NCBI GenBank assembly: GCA_030267965.1
Contig: BRYA01000361.1
Coordinates: 2,067 to 66,066 of the forward strand
Reading direction: 5' to 3'
DNA: 64,000 bases
Source: Triparma columacea
Taxonomy: Eukaryota; Sar; Bolidophyceae; Parmales; Triparmaceae
Part shown: one piece after another, positions 12,145 to 25,995 of the stretch
Layout: every line of letters starts with the position of its first letter
Position numbering within the stretch: position 1 is the stretch's first letter
The notes under the pieces: generated by a model
Told to the model about the DNA's origin: nothing
Databases searched by the model: none
The model's input: the letters and a program-made list of their open reading frames with translations, nothing else
Position numbers and translations under genes: made by a program

Positions 12145-13476
12145 TCACTCCTCCTTCTGCGGTAGTTTGTCGCCCTCCCAATTTTTCCACTGCATCCCAT
12201 TAGGTGCCTGTCTTTCCTTTTCATAATCCTTCTCCTTAACCTCGTCCCAGTTCGTGCTCAGCACCGTCCCCCCGCTAGTTTGGAAGCTCTTAACCATCGC
12301 CCTCCTAGTTTCGTCCGTCGCGTTACCGTAGATTTGCTTGAACAGTTTGTTAAGAGCCTCCTCACCCTCGGGCTTCTCGTTCTCCTCCTCAGCGGCTAGG
12401 TTCTGCTCGATCGCGTCCCAGTCCCTGTGGGAAGCGTAAGCCCTGGTCTTGTTGGGGTCCTTCACCTGGGGAACCGAGACCTTCTGGTTCCCCTCCGAGT
12501 TGGGTTCTACGGTGATGGGGTTGGTAGGTGAGGCTGAAGCGTCGTCGTCTTGGGGGTTCTTCTTCTTTTTCTTCTTGTCGGCCTTGTTGAAGAGCTCGTG
12601 CCACTCGTGCGTGGCCTTCTTCTTGAGCTTCACGACGACCTTGCTCTCCTTGTAGACGACCTTGCACTTCTCCTCGTCAACCGAGTCAAAGAGGTAGCCG
12701 TCGAGGACCACGAGCTTGCTGGAACCGGAGGCGAGGGAGAAGTGAACGTAGTCGGAAGAGAAATTTACGGTCACGGAGGAGGGGTCCACGTTAGGGGCGA
12801 GGATTTCGACGGATACGAACTTGTCTGATTGGGAATAACGGTACTTTGGGATGGAGGGGGCAGAGGTGTAGAGGGGAGCAGCAGCTGCTGCGGTGGATGA
12901 GGAGGAGGGGGTTGGGGTGGGGACATTTTTTGAGGGCTCTTGTGCGGGTGCAGCCGGGGGAAGGGGTTCACTGTCTAGGTCGTCGATCTCAGCCTGGCAT
13001 TTCCTCTTCAGGGTCTTTGCCTTCTTTCCCTCTGCCGCGTCTTGGAATGTACCGTGGGCCTCAAGGAGGTCGAGGGAGGCATCAAACTCCCCGAGGTTGA
13101 AGTAGGAGGATGCGGCGGCAAGCACGGCGGGCTCAATTAGCGTGGAGGAGGTGGTTCCAGTGGATACTAGTTTGTTGTAGTCTTCCACTACCTGTGAGTG
13201 GGGATTGAGGAGTAGGGGTTGAGGAGTAGAGGGTTGAGGATGAGTAGCAAAGAGCATACCGAAGGCTAGACAGCAAAGCCTCAGGCTAGACAGCTTGCGC
13301 CTCGGGCTAGACAGCTTGCGCCTCACCTTCTCATATTGTTCCAACCTTGTATGCACGAGGAGCTTCTTAGTTATAACAATTGGTGTAAGATTTGTTGATT
13401 GTGCGTATGATTCAACAACTTCAGAGAGGTGTCCCTGTGCAAGTAGAATGTCTCCTTTGATCGCAGATTCGTCCAT
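12145..13476 (-). CDS. SGT1: SGT1 co-chaperone (CS and SGS domains)
   Basis: Two exons, 13476-13327 and 13191-12145, separated by a 135-bp in-frame intron without stops (donor AAG|GTGAGG, acceptor TCACAG). The spliced product is 398 aa. SGT1 is an HSP90/SKP1 adaptor in SCF ligase and kinetochore assembly, and in innate immunity in plants. The N-terminal ~140 residues are helical and TPR-like. A CS (p23-like) domain follows at about residues 165-260, starting [15 protein letters not shown] and ending with the HEWHELF strand. The C-terminal SGS domain is nearly canonical ([34 protein letters not shown]). A Lys/Asp-rich linker joins CS and SGS. The gene is convergent with FANCD2, with 154 bp between the stop codons. 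Confidence 0.93.
   Translation of the reverse strand: MDESAIKGDILLAQGHLSEVVESYAQSTNLTPIVITKKLLVHTRLEQYEKVRRKLSSPRRKLSSLRLCCLAFGMLFATHPQPSTPQPLLLNPHSQVVEDYNKLVSTGTTSSTLIEPAVLAAASSYFNLGEFDASLDLLEAHGTFQDAAEGKKAKTLKRKCQAEIDDLDSEPLPPAAPAQEPSKNVPTPTPSSSSTAAAAAPLYTSAPSIPKYRYSQSDKFVSVEILAPNVDPSSVTVNFSSDYVHFSLASGSSKLVVLDGYLFDSVDEEKCKVVYKESKVVVKLKKKATHEWHELFNKADKKKKKKNPQDDDASASPTNPITVEPNSEGNQKVSVPQVKDPNKTRAYASHRDWDAIEQNLAAEEENEKPEGEEALNKLFKQIYGNATDETRRAMVKSFQTSGGTVLSTNWDEVKEKDYEKERQAPNGMQWKNWEGDKLPQKEE
13264..13324. repeat. three-copy ~20-bp tandem repeat inside the SGT1 intron
   Basis: The core GGCTAGACAGC recurs three times with a period of about 20 bp. Two copies are followed by TTGCGCCTC and one by AAAGCCTCA. 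The array lies wholly inside the SGT1 intron, just after the donor in transcript sense, and keeps the intron length divisible by three. Confidence 0.8.
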
Positions 13477-14282
13477 ACTTATCAGGAGGGGAGTTAGCTT
13501 TTTATGTGCCTAAAACTTTATTATTGAATCGACGAGAGGAAAGTAAGTGAGTGAGATTGTGTCAGTTAGGGCTAGTATTACTACGATTTGTGATATTTAC
13601 ACGTTGTATAATCAACAAAGAGATTCATACAATGTATATTTGAAGAATTTAGCGTAGAAACTCACCTTTTTTGATAATGCCAAAAAAAGAAATTTGGAAA
13701 GAAGAATAATTTCAGTCGGATGCAAGCAATTGAGGGTAATGGGGTAACAACGTCATATCGATAGTTCTTAAAAGGTACTAGTTGTTAGTGGATTTAGTGT
13801 TTGTTATTTCTACGTGTTATTTCTACGTGTTATAGCGCGATAACCACAATAAATTTGAGGATAATGGAGGATCAAGAGGATAATAGAGGACAATGGACGA
13901 CAAATGGAGGACAATAAGCATAACGCAGCATAATGAAGCACAACGCGGCCAAAATGCAAATTTTAATAAGTTATAAACGTAAGTGTGCTGCCCAACTTCT
14001 CCTCAATTTCTTCACTCATTTTAGCCTTGATCCGAACCTGAAAAAATATTTGATTCAAACTATTGACCAAATCTGGGTAAGATGGCATACTTACGTTAGC
14101 TGAGTACGAAGATTTACATTATATTACATCAAATAGTCCACAGAGTTGACCATAATCACGTCTCAGAGCCTCAAACCAAACACACATTGCCGTTACCCCT
14201 CTCTCACAATCACTAAAACAAACCCTTCAATCACGTCACTCAACCACCCCCATCGCATTTACCGATACAGAACGCCTTCATT
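13477..14282. other. AT-rich divergent intergenic region (SGT1 / F-box kinase)
   Basis: This 806-bp spacer separates two divergent start codons and should hold both promoters. It has runs of A and T and a GCCAAAAAAAGAAATTT block near 13680, similar to one upstream of FANCD2 (6350-6366). A short direct repeat TGTTATTTCTACG occurs twice at about 13803-13830. A degenerate GGA(T/C)AATGGAGGA array spans about 13857-13918. I see no RNA gene or conserved reading frame. Confidence 0.6.
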
Positions 14283-17200
14283 ATGCCTCCAAAGCGTCGC
14301 GTTGGCTATGGTAGGCGCACAAAGACCAATTCCTCTACTGCCTTCTCCGATCTTACCAACAGCCTCTCAGTCTCTACTGACATCATGGGATTCACCAACG
14401 CGGCAAAATGCGGAGACGGCTTCGGAATGATAGCAAAGAGTAGAAAGAGGGACGAGGACCAGGAGTGGGCGGATGTCATGAACAATAACAACGATGAAGA
14501 GGAAGAAGGTGAGGCTGAAAAGGACACTGAATAGGACACTATCTGAATATCACACTATCCACCCATTCCTTTCAACCTCCCACCCACCCTAACACCTTCT
14601 GCCCCCTCCCTCCTTAGGCAATACTTCCTCCCAGTCTCCCTCTAGTCTTAATGCCCCCCCACCCCCTCCCACCATAAAGCACGCCATGTCTCCCACCTTT
14701 TCCACCTCCACCAAAACCCGATCCTTCACCTACCCCGTCGCCCAGTCCCTCGACTCCGCCACCTCCTCCAGCTCCACCATGCGTCGCAACAACAAGAAGG
14801 GCGGCTACGCCCGCTACTCCGTCCTCTCCCCCCCAATGAAGAGGGGGGCTCGGTCAAAGCTTAACCTCAACATCGACGTTCCAGACGGGGGTCCGCAAGC
14901 CCCGGGGTTCGGGGTAGCGCAGAGCCTGACGAGCATGCCCACGAACAGGAAGAGGGGAGTATGCGGGACACCTGTGGAGGAAATTAATACACAAGAGGGG
15001 AACAAGGGGAGGTTCTTCGTGGAGGGCCTCAGCCCTGATAACTTCGAGTCAGACATCCAGCTACGCGCCAGCTCCTCAGACCTCCTGAACGACTCCTGCG
15101 ACTCCGCCGAGGACTCCGGCCGCGCGAGGAGCAAGAGCAGGATCTTCAGCCCCAAGACCACGGCGGACATGGTGGAGAAATCCAAGGGGGAGAAAAGGGG
15201 GGACGACAAGGAGGAGGAGGAGGAGGAGGAGGACAAGATAGAAACTGGAATCTCTCCCCCCCCCTGCACCGCTCGTAGCCTCAGCGCCAGCAACGTGTTC
15301 GATAGTTTCATCCCTCCCATGCCTAGGTCTCCCGCGACCCCGGAGGAGGCCATCATGGATCTGGGGACGACGACGAAGGAGGGAGTTAAGTTCGTTATGA
15401 AGGCCATCAAACAGGAGAGGAAGAAACACAAGAAGACGGCAATGAACCCAAAGGCTCACCTCATGGTTGTCCCCCCCATCTCCTGGAAGGAGGGAGGCCA
15501 AAAGGCCTCTTTCATCGAATGGGGCTGCAACCCCCTCGTCGGATTCGGGCTCCGGAACGCTGGGGGGGGCGTCGTATTCCTCCAGCTTCAGCTCGCCAAA
15601 ATGGACCAACTCTACGGCACCCTCGAGGGTGTCTTGAAGGAAATGAGGAGGAAGGAGAAGGAGTCGAAGGAGGGCGCCTCCGAGCCTGTGCAGCGCGTGC
15701 GTCGCCGCAGCCTGACCTACCCCTCCAACGTTTGCGACCAGCGGCAGCAGCCCCCCGTCCCTGCCTACGATCCAGTCAACGACGCCATGGACCTCGTTAC
15801 GGAGGGCATCTCGGATATGAGGGTCGACGGGGGAGCACCAACGCCGGCGGGGGGCACGGGGAGAATCAGGAAGGGGCCGAGACCGAGCTACAGCCCGACG
15901 CCGACGATGAACGTCAACATGAACCCGATGAGCGACTACGTCGTCAGGAGGAGGAGACTAAGCAGCCCGCCGCCCAACACGGCGGAGAGGTGCGGGGGGA
16001 GCCCAGCGTTCAAGCCCTGCGTACCCCAGCCCGGCAGCGGCCCGGGGTTCTCGGCGACGGACACCCCCATGGTGAAGAGGGTCTACTGGGGAAGCCAGCC
16101 CCTAAGCGCTAACAGGGACTGGGGGGGCAGCGAGAAGGCCGAGGGTCGGGACATTGAGAGGATGAACAAGTTCCTAGAAGACATGGGTGAAACGTTAGGT
16201 AGCGGGGAAGGAATGGAGGAGGTCAGGCAGCCGGGCGCGTTGGCGAGGAGGTGCAGCGCGGGGAGCGGGGAGAAGAGGGGCAGCGGAATGGCCATGCTCG
16301 TCAGGAGCAACACGCTAACCTTCGACGACGAGGTTGAGGAGACAGGTCGGACACCGGGCAGGAGGGACACGGATAATACGGAGAGCACGGAGGACATGGA
16401 GGAGGACACTGACGAGGCGGCGGAAGACGAGGACGAGGAAGAAGATGCTTTCGACGCGTTTGGAGGGGATGGATTTGACGACGAGCCTCTACAGCCCCTG
16501 GGAGGATTCGGAGGAATTGGAGGAGAGAGGTTAAGCAAATTCGGGAAGGATAAGAGGAGGAGCAGCAGCATGTTCGGCAAGAGAGAGAGCCTAGGCGACG
16601 GTGGCATGGGCGGCCTTAGTCTTCTGGGAGACGGAGTCGATGGGGCTGAGAAGGAGGAGGAGAAGAGGAGGAAGACGCTGGCTAAACACAGGAGGGTTAG
16701 CATGAGTGTGAACGCTTTAGAGATTGCAGGGGAGGGGGCAGGGAAGGGCAGGGAGAGCTGGCTCGGCGGCATGGTAGGAAGGATGAGCGGAGTCGGAATG
16801 ATTAGGAGTAGGATTAGTAGTATTGGGGGAGGCCTGCTCGGCAAGTTCGGCATTGCCAGGAGGAGCGTCGAGGTTGCCCAGAAGAGCGTGCTTGCCCGGG
16901 CGGTTGGGAGGTCAAGGCAGGAGGCCCTGAAGGTCGGGCTCGTGCGGATCCTGGGCTACCTGAACGAGAGCGAGCTCATGACTCAGAGCTGCCTCGTCAA
17001 CAGGGAGTGGTGGGACGCGAGCGTCGGGTGCCACGCGAGCCTCATGCTCGTCAGCGTAGGATGCGAGGACAAGGAGGAGGGCAAGGGGGGGCTGGACGAG
17101 GAGTACGATAGTGAGCTAGATAGCGACAATGAAGAAGAGCAGGAGATGGAGGAGGATGGAGAAGATGGAGCGGCCATGGGCAGCGTCGCCGAGAGCATGG

Positions 17201-18740
17201 TCAAGAGCTGGAAATGGATGGGCGGTATGTACCCATGGGGCAACTTTTTAAGCGAGGGAGCCTTCAAGAGGGTCTACAAGGTTTGGAACCACGCCGTCGG
17301 TGACGTCGAGGCCGTCAGCGTCATGGACCTCGACCTGATTGAGAGTACGGGCAATAAGCAGGTCGTCGGGGCCGAGCTCGCGGTATCAGTCCTGCTCTCG
17401 TCCCTCGTCCGCCGCAACATCTGCCCCAACTTCATTGCGACGCGCCGCACCTTCACCTGCACCTACGAGCCCCCCTCGACGCACTGGGGGTCGGAGAGCA
17501 ACAAGGCTCCCAAGGGCAAGAGGTACAACGGGAAGAAAGGGCAGTGGCCAAAGGAGAGAGGAAGGGCGAAGGGGAGGTACCAGTACATTGCGATGGAACT
17601 GTGCAAGGAGGGGGACATCGAGGAATACATCAAGAGGCAGCCTGACATGAGGTGAGGGATAGGGGGGGGGGGCAGAGAGAGCCTAAGGGAGGCAGGGAAT
17701 GTGTTCCGCCGTATTTCACCTAGTTCGTCTTTTCATCTAACACTTTCCTCATTCGCAGGCTCACTTGCTCGGCCGTGCGCAACATATTCTTCCAAATGGC
17801 CTTCTCCCTAATGGCGGAGAAGAAGATCTACAACATGAAGCACTACGACGTCAAGAACCTAAACTTCCTCCTCCAGGACGGCAGCATCGGGCACGAGTCA
17901 GGTTCCCACACTCGGGTAAGGATGGAGTACTCATACTCCGGCTCTGTCTACGCCGTCGACATGCCCAGGGAGTCCGCGGTTATAGCCAAGCTCGCGGACT
18001 ACGGTACCGCGGACATGAAGGGGGGGGAGGATGGGGGAAAGCTAACCCTAGGTAACTTCACGACCCTCGAGAACACCCCCGCCGACTTCCTAATCCTCGG
18101 GGAGGACGCCGGGCAAGGCTACGGGCACGACGAGTGGGGGCTAGGGCTGTGCCTCTGGCACCTCGCTACGGGGGACAGCCCCTACGAGGAGATAATGTCG
18201 GACGTCGTGTGCCCGAAGAGGCTGAGGGGAAGGATAAGCGAGGTGTGGGAGGACGGGGGGAGGGAGGAGTTCGGGGTCGTTAGGAGCCTCATTAACGCGG
18301 ACGTGTACGAGGAGGGGGACGAGAAGGACTACACACTACACGACACGCTTTACAGGTACGCGGTCATGTTCGGGACGGATAGGATGGGGGGGGGGGGAGA
18401 GGAGGGGGGGAGGGGGGGGGAGTTTAAGAGACTACTTAAGGAGGGGATCGAGGGGGATAGGAAGGTAATGAAGGCGTTCGAGAAGGACAGGAGAAAGTAC
18501 GGGTGCGACGTAGGGGTCGACGCTAGGGTTAAGAGGGGCAGGGAAACCCTGCAGGGGATGGACGGGGGGTGGGAGTGCTTTATGGGACTCACGGAGTGGA
18601 ACAAGGAGGATAGGTGGAGCTTCGAGGACGTCATCAAGGGGAAGATCATGAGGGAACTGGTAGCAGGGAAGGGAGGGAAGGAAGATGAAGACGAGGAGAT
18701 GCTGACGTTTAGGTTCAAGCACTTTGAGAACATCGATTAA
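14283..18740 (+). CDS. F-box protein fused to a WNK-like protein kinase
   Basis: Three exons (14283-14508, 14618-17651, 17759-18740) join in phase to give 1413 aa. The first ~840 residues are basic, Ser/Pro/Glu-rich and look disordered. At about residues 847-878 an F-box-like motif appears (ILGYLNESELMTQSCLVNRE), which would bind SKP1 in an SCF ubiquitin ligase. A kinase fold runs from about 946 to the end. Its glycine loop is EGAFKRVYKVW; strand beta-3 (VEAVSVMDLD) lacks the usual lysine; the catalytic loop is HYDVKNLN; the metal motif is DYG. A lysine in the glycine loop with none in beta-3 is the WNK ('with no lysine') arrangement, so activity is possible. Inserts flank helix C and the activation segment. 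Exon 2 is very G-rich on the coding strand. Function beyond the domains is unknown. Confidence 0.8.
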
Positions 18741-18944
18741 CAACTGTGTATGTGAGGGGGGGGGGGGAGGGGTGGAAGTGGGGGAGGAGGGGGGAAATGG
18801 TCAATAGTCAAGGGTTTAACCCCTTTATAGAAGAATTTAAAGCGAGTTTTGCGATTAAAAGTTTTTCCCGTCCCTTCGTTCCCAAATTACGTTAATAACC
18901 CTTCCCCCTCTCCCCCCTGTTCTCCCCCTTAGTAAATCCCCTAC

Positions 18945-19754
18945 CTAGATTCCCTTAACCTTAATCTCCACGATTCCCTCCTCTCCAACCTTTCCAATCT
19001 TGCCCTTCTTCCCCTCTTCGAGTTCCACCCCATCATACTCCACAGTTCCAACTTTCCTCTCCCCCTCAAAGCATTCCCACATCCCTCCTTCTCTCTGTTC
19101 GCTAGTAAGTCCAATTCCACCGCAAATGTCTTTAACCCAAGTACCCTCCGTAGCCTCGTACGTAGCCGTGGTTGCAGTAGGTGTTACGGTTGAACCTAGG
19201 ACTATGGATTTGCACTTACCGAACCCCCCCATGAATCCGCACTTAATAGCGTCACCTTCAAGGAGGGAGGTTGAAAGCTTGTCGAACCAGGGGTTGGAGA
19301 CAGACGCGGAAAAGGAGGAACCACCTTGGGGGAGGGTGTCTTGGGACTTGAGGTTCTGGTAGCTCTTTGTAGGTTGTGTTGTCCTCCTGTTTTGTGAACC
19401 TCGGTTTGCAGTGTCACGTAACGTGTCCGCGGATAACGTCGCTGTCTTTTCCAGCGCTGCTCCTGCGTTCTTTATGTTGGATACTGAGGGGTTGGTTGGG
19501 ATTTTCTGGGTGGTTATGTTGGAACGTCCACCCATGGTGAATCCGACTACAATCATAATGATTATCCAACCTCCTAATAGTCCAAGCAGACCAGTACCGT
19601 CATTCCAACCCTGCTGGGGGGTCGTCTGGGGAGAACCGGCGCCGGCGTCGGCTCCTGAACCACCGTGCTTCTTATCACTCTTGTCCTTGGCACGATCCTT
19701 GGCTCTGCCTTGCTTACGACGCTGGGTTCCGTGGGATTGTTGTCCTCGTCCCAT
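18945..19754 (-). CDS. single-pass membrane protein, function unknown
   Basis: The frame is uninterrupted and gives about 269 aa from the ATG at 19754-19752 (MGRGQQSH). An in-frame extension upstream would only add a poly-Thr tract from a (GTT/GGT)n microsatellite, so I chose the inner Met. Residues 1-45 are very basic (RRKQGRAKDRAKDKSDKKH). A transmembrane helix follows at about 62-81 (GLLGLLGGWIIIMIVVGF). The C-terminal ~190 residues contain four Cys (KCGF, KCKS, DICGG, WECFEG) and a pattern of short beta strands. The basic N-terminus favours an N-in/C-out topology with a disulphide-bonded lumenal or external domain. I do not recognise the family. It is convergent with the F-box kinase, 204 bp away. 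Confidence 0.65.
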   Translation of the reverse strand: MGRGQQSHGTQRRKQGRAKDRAKDKSDKKHGGSGADAGAGSPQTTPQQGWNDGTGLLGLLGGWIIIMIVVGFTMGGRSNITTQKIPTNPSVSNIKNAGAALEKTATLSADTLRDTANRGSQNRRTTQPTKSYQNLKSQDTLPQGGSSFSASVSNPWFDKLSTSLLEGDAIKCGFMGGFGKCKSIVLGSTVTPTATTATYEATEGTWVKDICGGIGLTSEQREGGMWECFEGERKVGTVEYDGVELEEGKKGKIGKVGEEGIVEIKVKGI

Positions 19755-20374
19755 TGTTGTTGTTGTTGTGGTGGTAGTGGTGGTGGTGGTGGTGGTATTG
19801 AGGTAGATAAGGTATGAATTGACGTTAAAATGAAGACAATGACAGCAAAGCAAGGAGTATTATTGGGCTATTAGTTGTTTCGTTGATACCCGTCGACGTC
19901 TTGATGTGTGTAATTTGAGCAATTTGACGTATTGGCGGAAATTAAGTATCTTAGCAATGATATACGATGGCTAATTGGTTACGGATATCAATGAAATGAT
20001 GATAAATGTCGTAGTGAATTAATTTAGGGGAGATTGAGAAAAAGAGTTGTTGTTGCTTCGAGACCAAAGGGTTGAAAAGTGTTAAAATTTCAAACTATCG
20101 TTTGGCGTTTCATTAGTACGACTTTCGTCTTCTACTATCGTCCTATGTTCTCCGGTTTCAAAATTTCGCACTGTCGTGTTGTATAGCAAGATTTGTTTCT
20201 CCAAATGGCAAGACAACAGTTTTAAATTGTTGCTCAACGACGTCGAAAGAGCGTATTTCTTTTTTGTCACTTTTAAGCATTACATTTGGTGGGTATTTCA
20301 GATTTTAATATTGAATATTTGCCCAACCTTATTTTATGACCAGGTCAATTTGCTACGTGAACTCTCCCCTTCCT
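19755..20374. other. intergenic, microsatellite and AT-rich
   Basis: The first 43 bases (19755-19797) are a (GTT/GGT)n microsatellite next to the start codon of the membrane-protein gene. The rest is AT-rich and holds the promoter of that gene and the 3' flank of the Cys-rich gene. I see no further coding or RNA gene. Confidence 0.6.
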
Positions 20375-21307
20375 CTACCTTTCCATCTCCTCCTTCTTAG
20401 GTTTCTTCGGTTCGTTCGTGGGGTAATACGCCACATCGAACTTCTTATGTATATTCCCCGCATACGTTGACCAAGGGTTATTGTTGTAGCAGCAAGGATT
20501 GAAGCAGCAGCAGGTAAGGCAGCCGATACAGAACACGCACTTGTAGTTGTGAGTGTCGTAACGGCAGCACCTCAGGTGGGTGTACACGTCGTTCTCGTTG
20601 CAGTTGCAACCTCCCAAACCGCAGGATAGTATCGTCGCCATGATGATATTGCAGGTTTTACCGTCGCGGGATCGTGGCGGGTTGCGATCGACCCACTTCC
20701 ACGAATTCATCTCCCTCTCAATCTGCCACTGTGACTTGAGCGGGGGCTCCGTGACGATCTTGCACTGTGAACCATCGGCGGCCACAACGGTATTGCATTG
20801 TCCACCAGCGGCGATGTAGTCTGGCATGTAAACTTCGGTGCCGTCGCGCTTGGTGTAGATCTGGGTGTCGGGGTTGAGCTGGGGGTGACGCCAGTGCTTC
20901 TTACGCTCCTTCTCTGACTCCTCGAACTGCTTCTCTTTGACCTTCTCCATGCTGTCGACGCCGTACTTCTCCATCAGCGCCTTCTGCTCCTCCTCTGTTA
21001 GGACCTTCTCCTCCTCAGGCTTCTCTTCCTCAGCTTTCTTCTCCTCCTCTGGCTTCCCTTCCTCCGCTTTCTTCTCCTCCTCTGGCTTCCCTTCCTCCGG
21101 TTTCACCTCCTCCTCTGCAGGTGGTACCTCCGCCTTCACCTCCTCCTCTGCAGGTGGTTCCTCCGCCTTCACCTCTGCAGGTGGTTCCTCAACAGCCTCG
21201 ACCTTTGCCTCAACTGCTGGGTCAACAACTTTCTCCTCCTCAGCTGTCACAGGGACTTCAGGATCGGAGGGTGGGACAGGATCTTCCATGGGAGCGACCT
21301 GAGTCAT
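20375..21307 (-). CDS. Glu/Lys/Pro-repeat protein with Cys-rich C-terminus
   Basis: A single-exon gene of 310 aa starting MTQVAPMEDP. Residues 1-100 are acidic repeats of the type (K)PEEEKKAEEG and EEPPAEV; their DNA repeats lie at about 21000-21230. A helical middle (TEEEQKALMEKYGVDSMEKV) leads to a globular part. Residues ~160-200 hold two GxxC segments (GGQCNTVV, GSQCKIV). The C-terminal ~80 residues are rich in Cys, in pairs and triplets (CGLGGCNC, RCCRYD, FCIGCLTCCCFNPCC). The Cys-dense stretch could be palmitoylated and membrane-attached (PLAC8-like in style) or bind metal. I cannot name the family. No introns are visible. Confidence 0.7.
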   Translation of the reverse strand: MTQVAPMEDPVPPSDPEVPVTAEEEKVVDPAVEAKVEAVEEPPAEVKAEEPPAEEEVKAEVPPAEEEVKPEEGKPEEEKKAEEGKPEEEKKAEEEKPEEEKVLTEEEQKALMEKYGVDSMEKVKEKQFEESEKERKKHWRHPQLNPDTQIYTKRDGTEVYMPDYIAAGGQCNTVVAADGSQCKIVTEPPLKSQWQIEREMNSWKWVDRNPPRSRDGKTCNIIMATILSCGLGGCNCNENDVYTHLRCCRYDTHNYKCVFCIGCLTCCCFNPCCYNNNPWSTYAGNIHKKFDVAYYPTNEPKKPKKEEMER

Positions 21308-21685
21308 GACGATGGTGATTGGTGATTAATTGAGGGATCAAAGGAGAGAGAAAAATGAGAATGAACCTAGGGTAGGTTGGACGCTGTCGAAACGAAACTA
21401 ACTTGGGTTTTCATTCGGATATTTTTCACTTTATTTTTTGATTTTCTCGCCATTTGGGCTTAATTTGCGTAGAATAGTATTGAATACGTCAATTCCATCA
21501 TAAATCTTCATCTCTTATCAATCATTCTCATAACCTAATACAATACGCCAATCTACTCCTTCTATACCTCCAAAAATCAAACCCTCCCCCCTCCTTTCCC
21601 GTGTTTGGTTTGGTCCCTCCAATCCCCTGCTCTCAAACCTCTTTGCGACTCGCTTCGCTCGTCGCCTACACTCGTCGCCTACACA
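21308..21685. other. divergent promoter region (Cys-rich gene / kinesin-13)
   Basis: A 378-bp spacer between two divergent starts. The left part is AT-rich, with T runs near 21420-21440. The last 40 bases before the kinesin ATG contain a repeated ACTCGTCGCCTAC unit (about 21656-21684). No other gene is visible. Confidence 0.5.
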
Positions 21686-25599
<3,914 letters not shown>

Positions 25600-25680
25600 G
25601 GAATCTGGACGGCGTCTATAAAACGAGCTAAAGAACTAGGTTGTGTACGAAAATGTGGACTTGAAACACAAAACTGAAAT

Positions 25681-25971
25681 TTAACTTTCTCCATCTACCT
25701 CCAACTTCCCATTATCCTCATCTTCGTCATCCTTATCCTCATCCTCGTCCTCGTCCTCGTCCTCGTCCTCTGCCACTTGCAACTCTTCGACCTTGCCTTC
25801 CACCACTCCGCTTACAGCGTTCTCAACTTTGCCGAGAACATTGTCTGTGTCGTGAAACTCCTCGTCTGCAAATTCTTGCAAAGATTTCTGCCCAAAAGCA
25901 ACGTCAATGATGCCACCTATGACTGTGGTCTTAACAAAATCTGTCGCTTGGACGGAATTGAAGTTCAACAA
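25681..25971 (-). other. possible coding fragment with acidic tail (unassigned)
   Basis: An open frame of about 95 codons lies between the stops of two convergent genes (kinesin-13 at 25599, CEP164-like at 25996). It has no ATG; it opens with TTG in NFNSVQATDFVKTTV. A short hydrophobic patch (TTVIGGIIDVAFG), an amphipathic part and a (GAGGAC)n-encoded Asp/Glu tail (microsatellite 25738-25770) follow. It could be an alternative 3' exon of the CEP164-like gene, but I found no donor/acceptor pair that keeps the phase. It may also be chance. The rest of the 396-bp spacer shows nothing. Confidence 0.25.
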
Positions 25972-25995
25972 AAAGGGTATTTAATCCCACAATCT

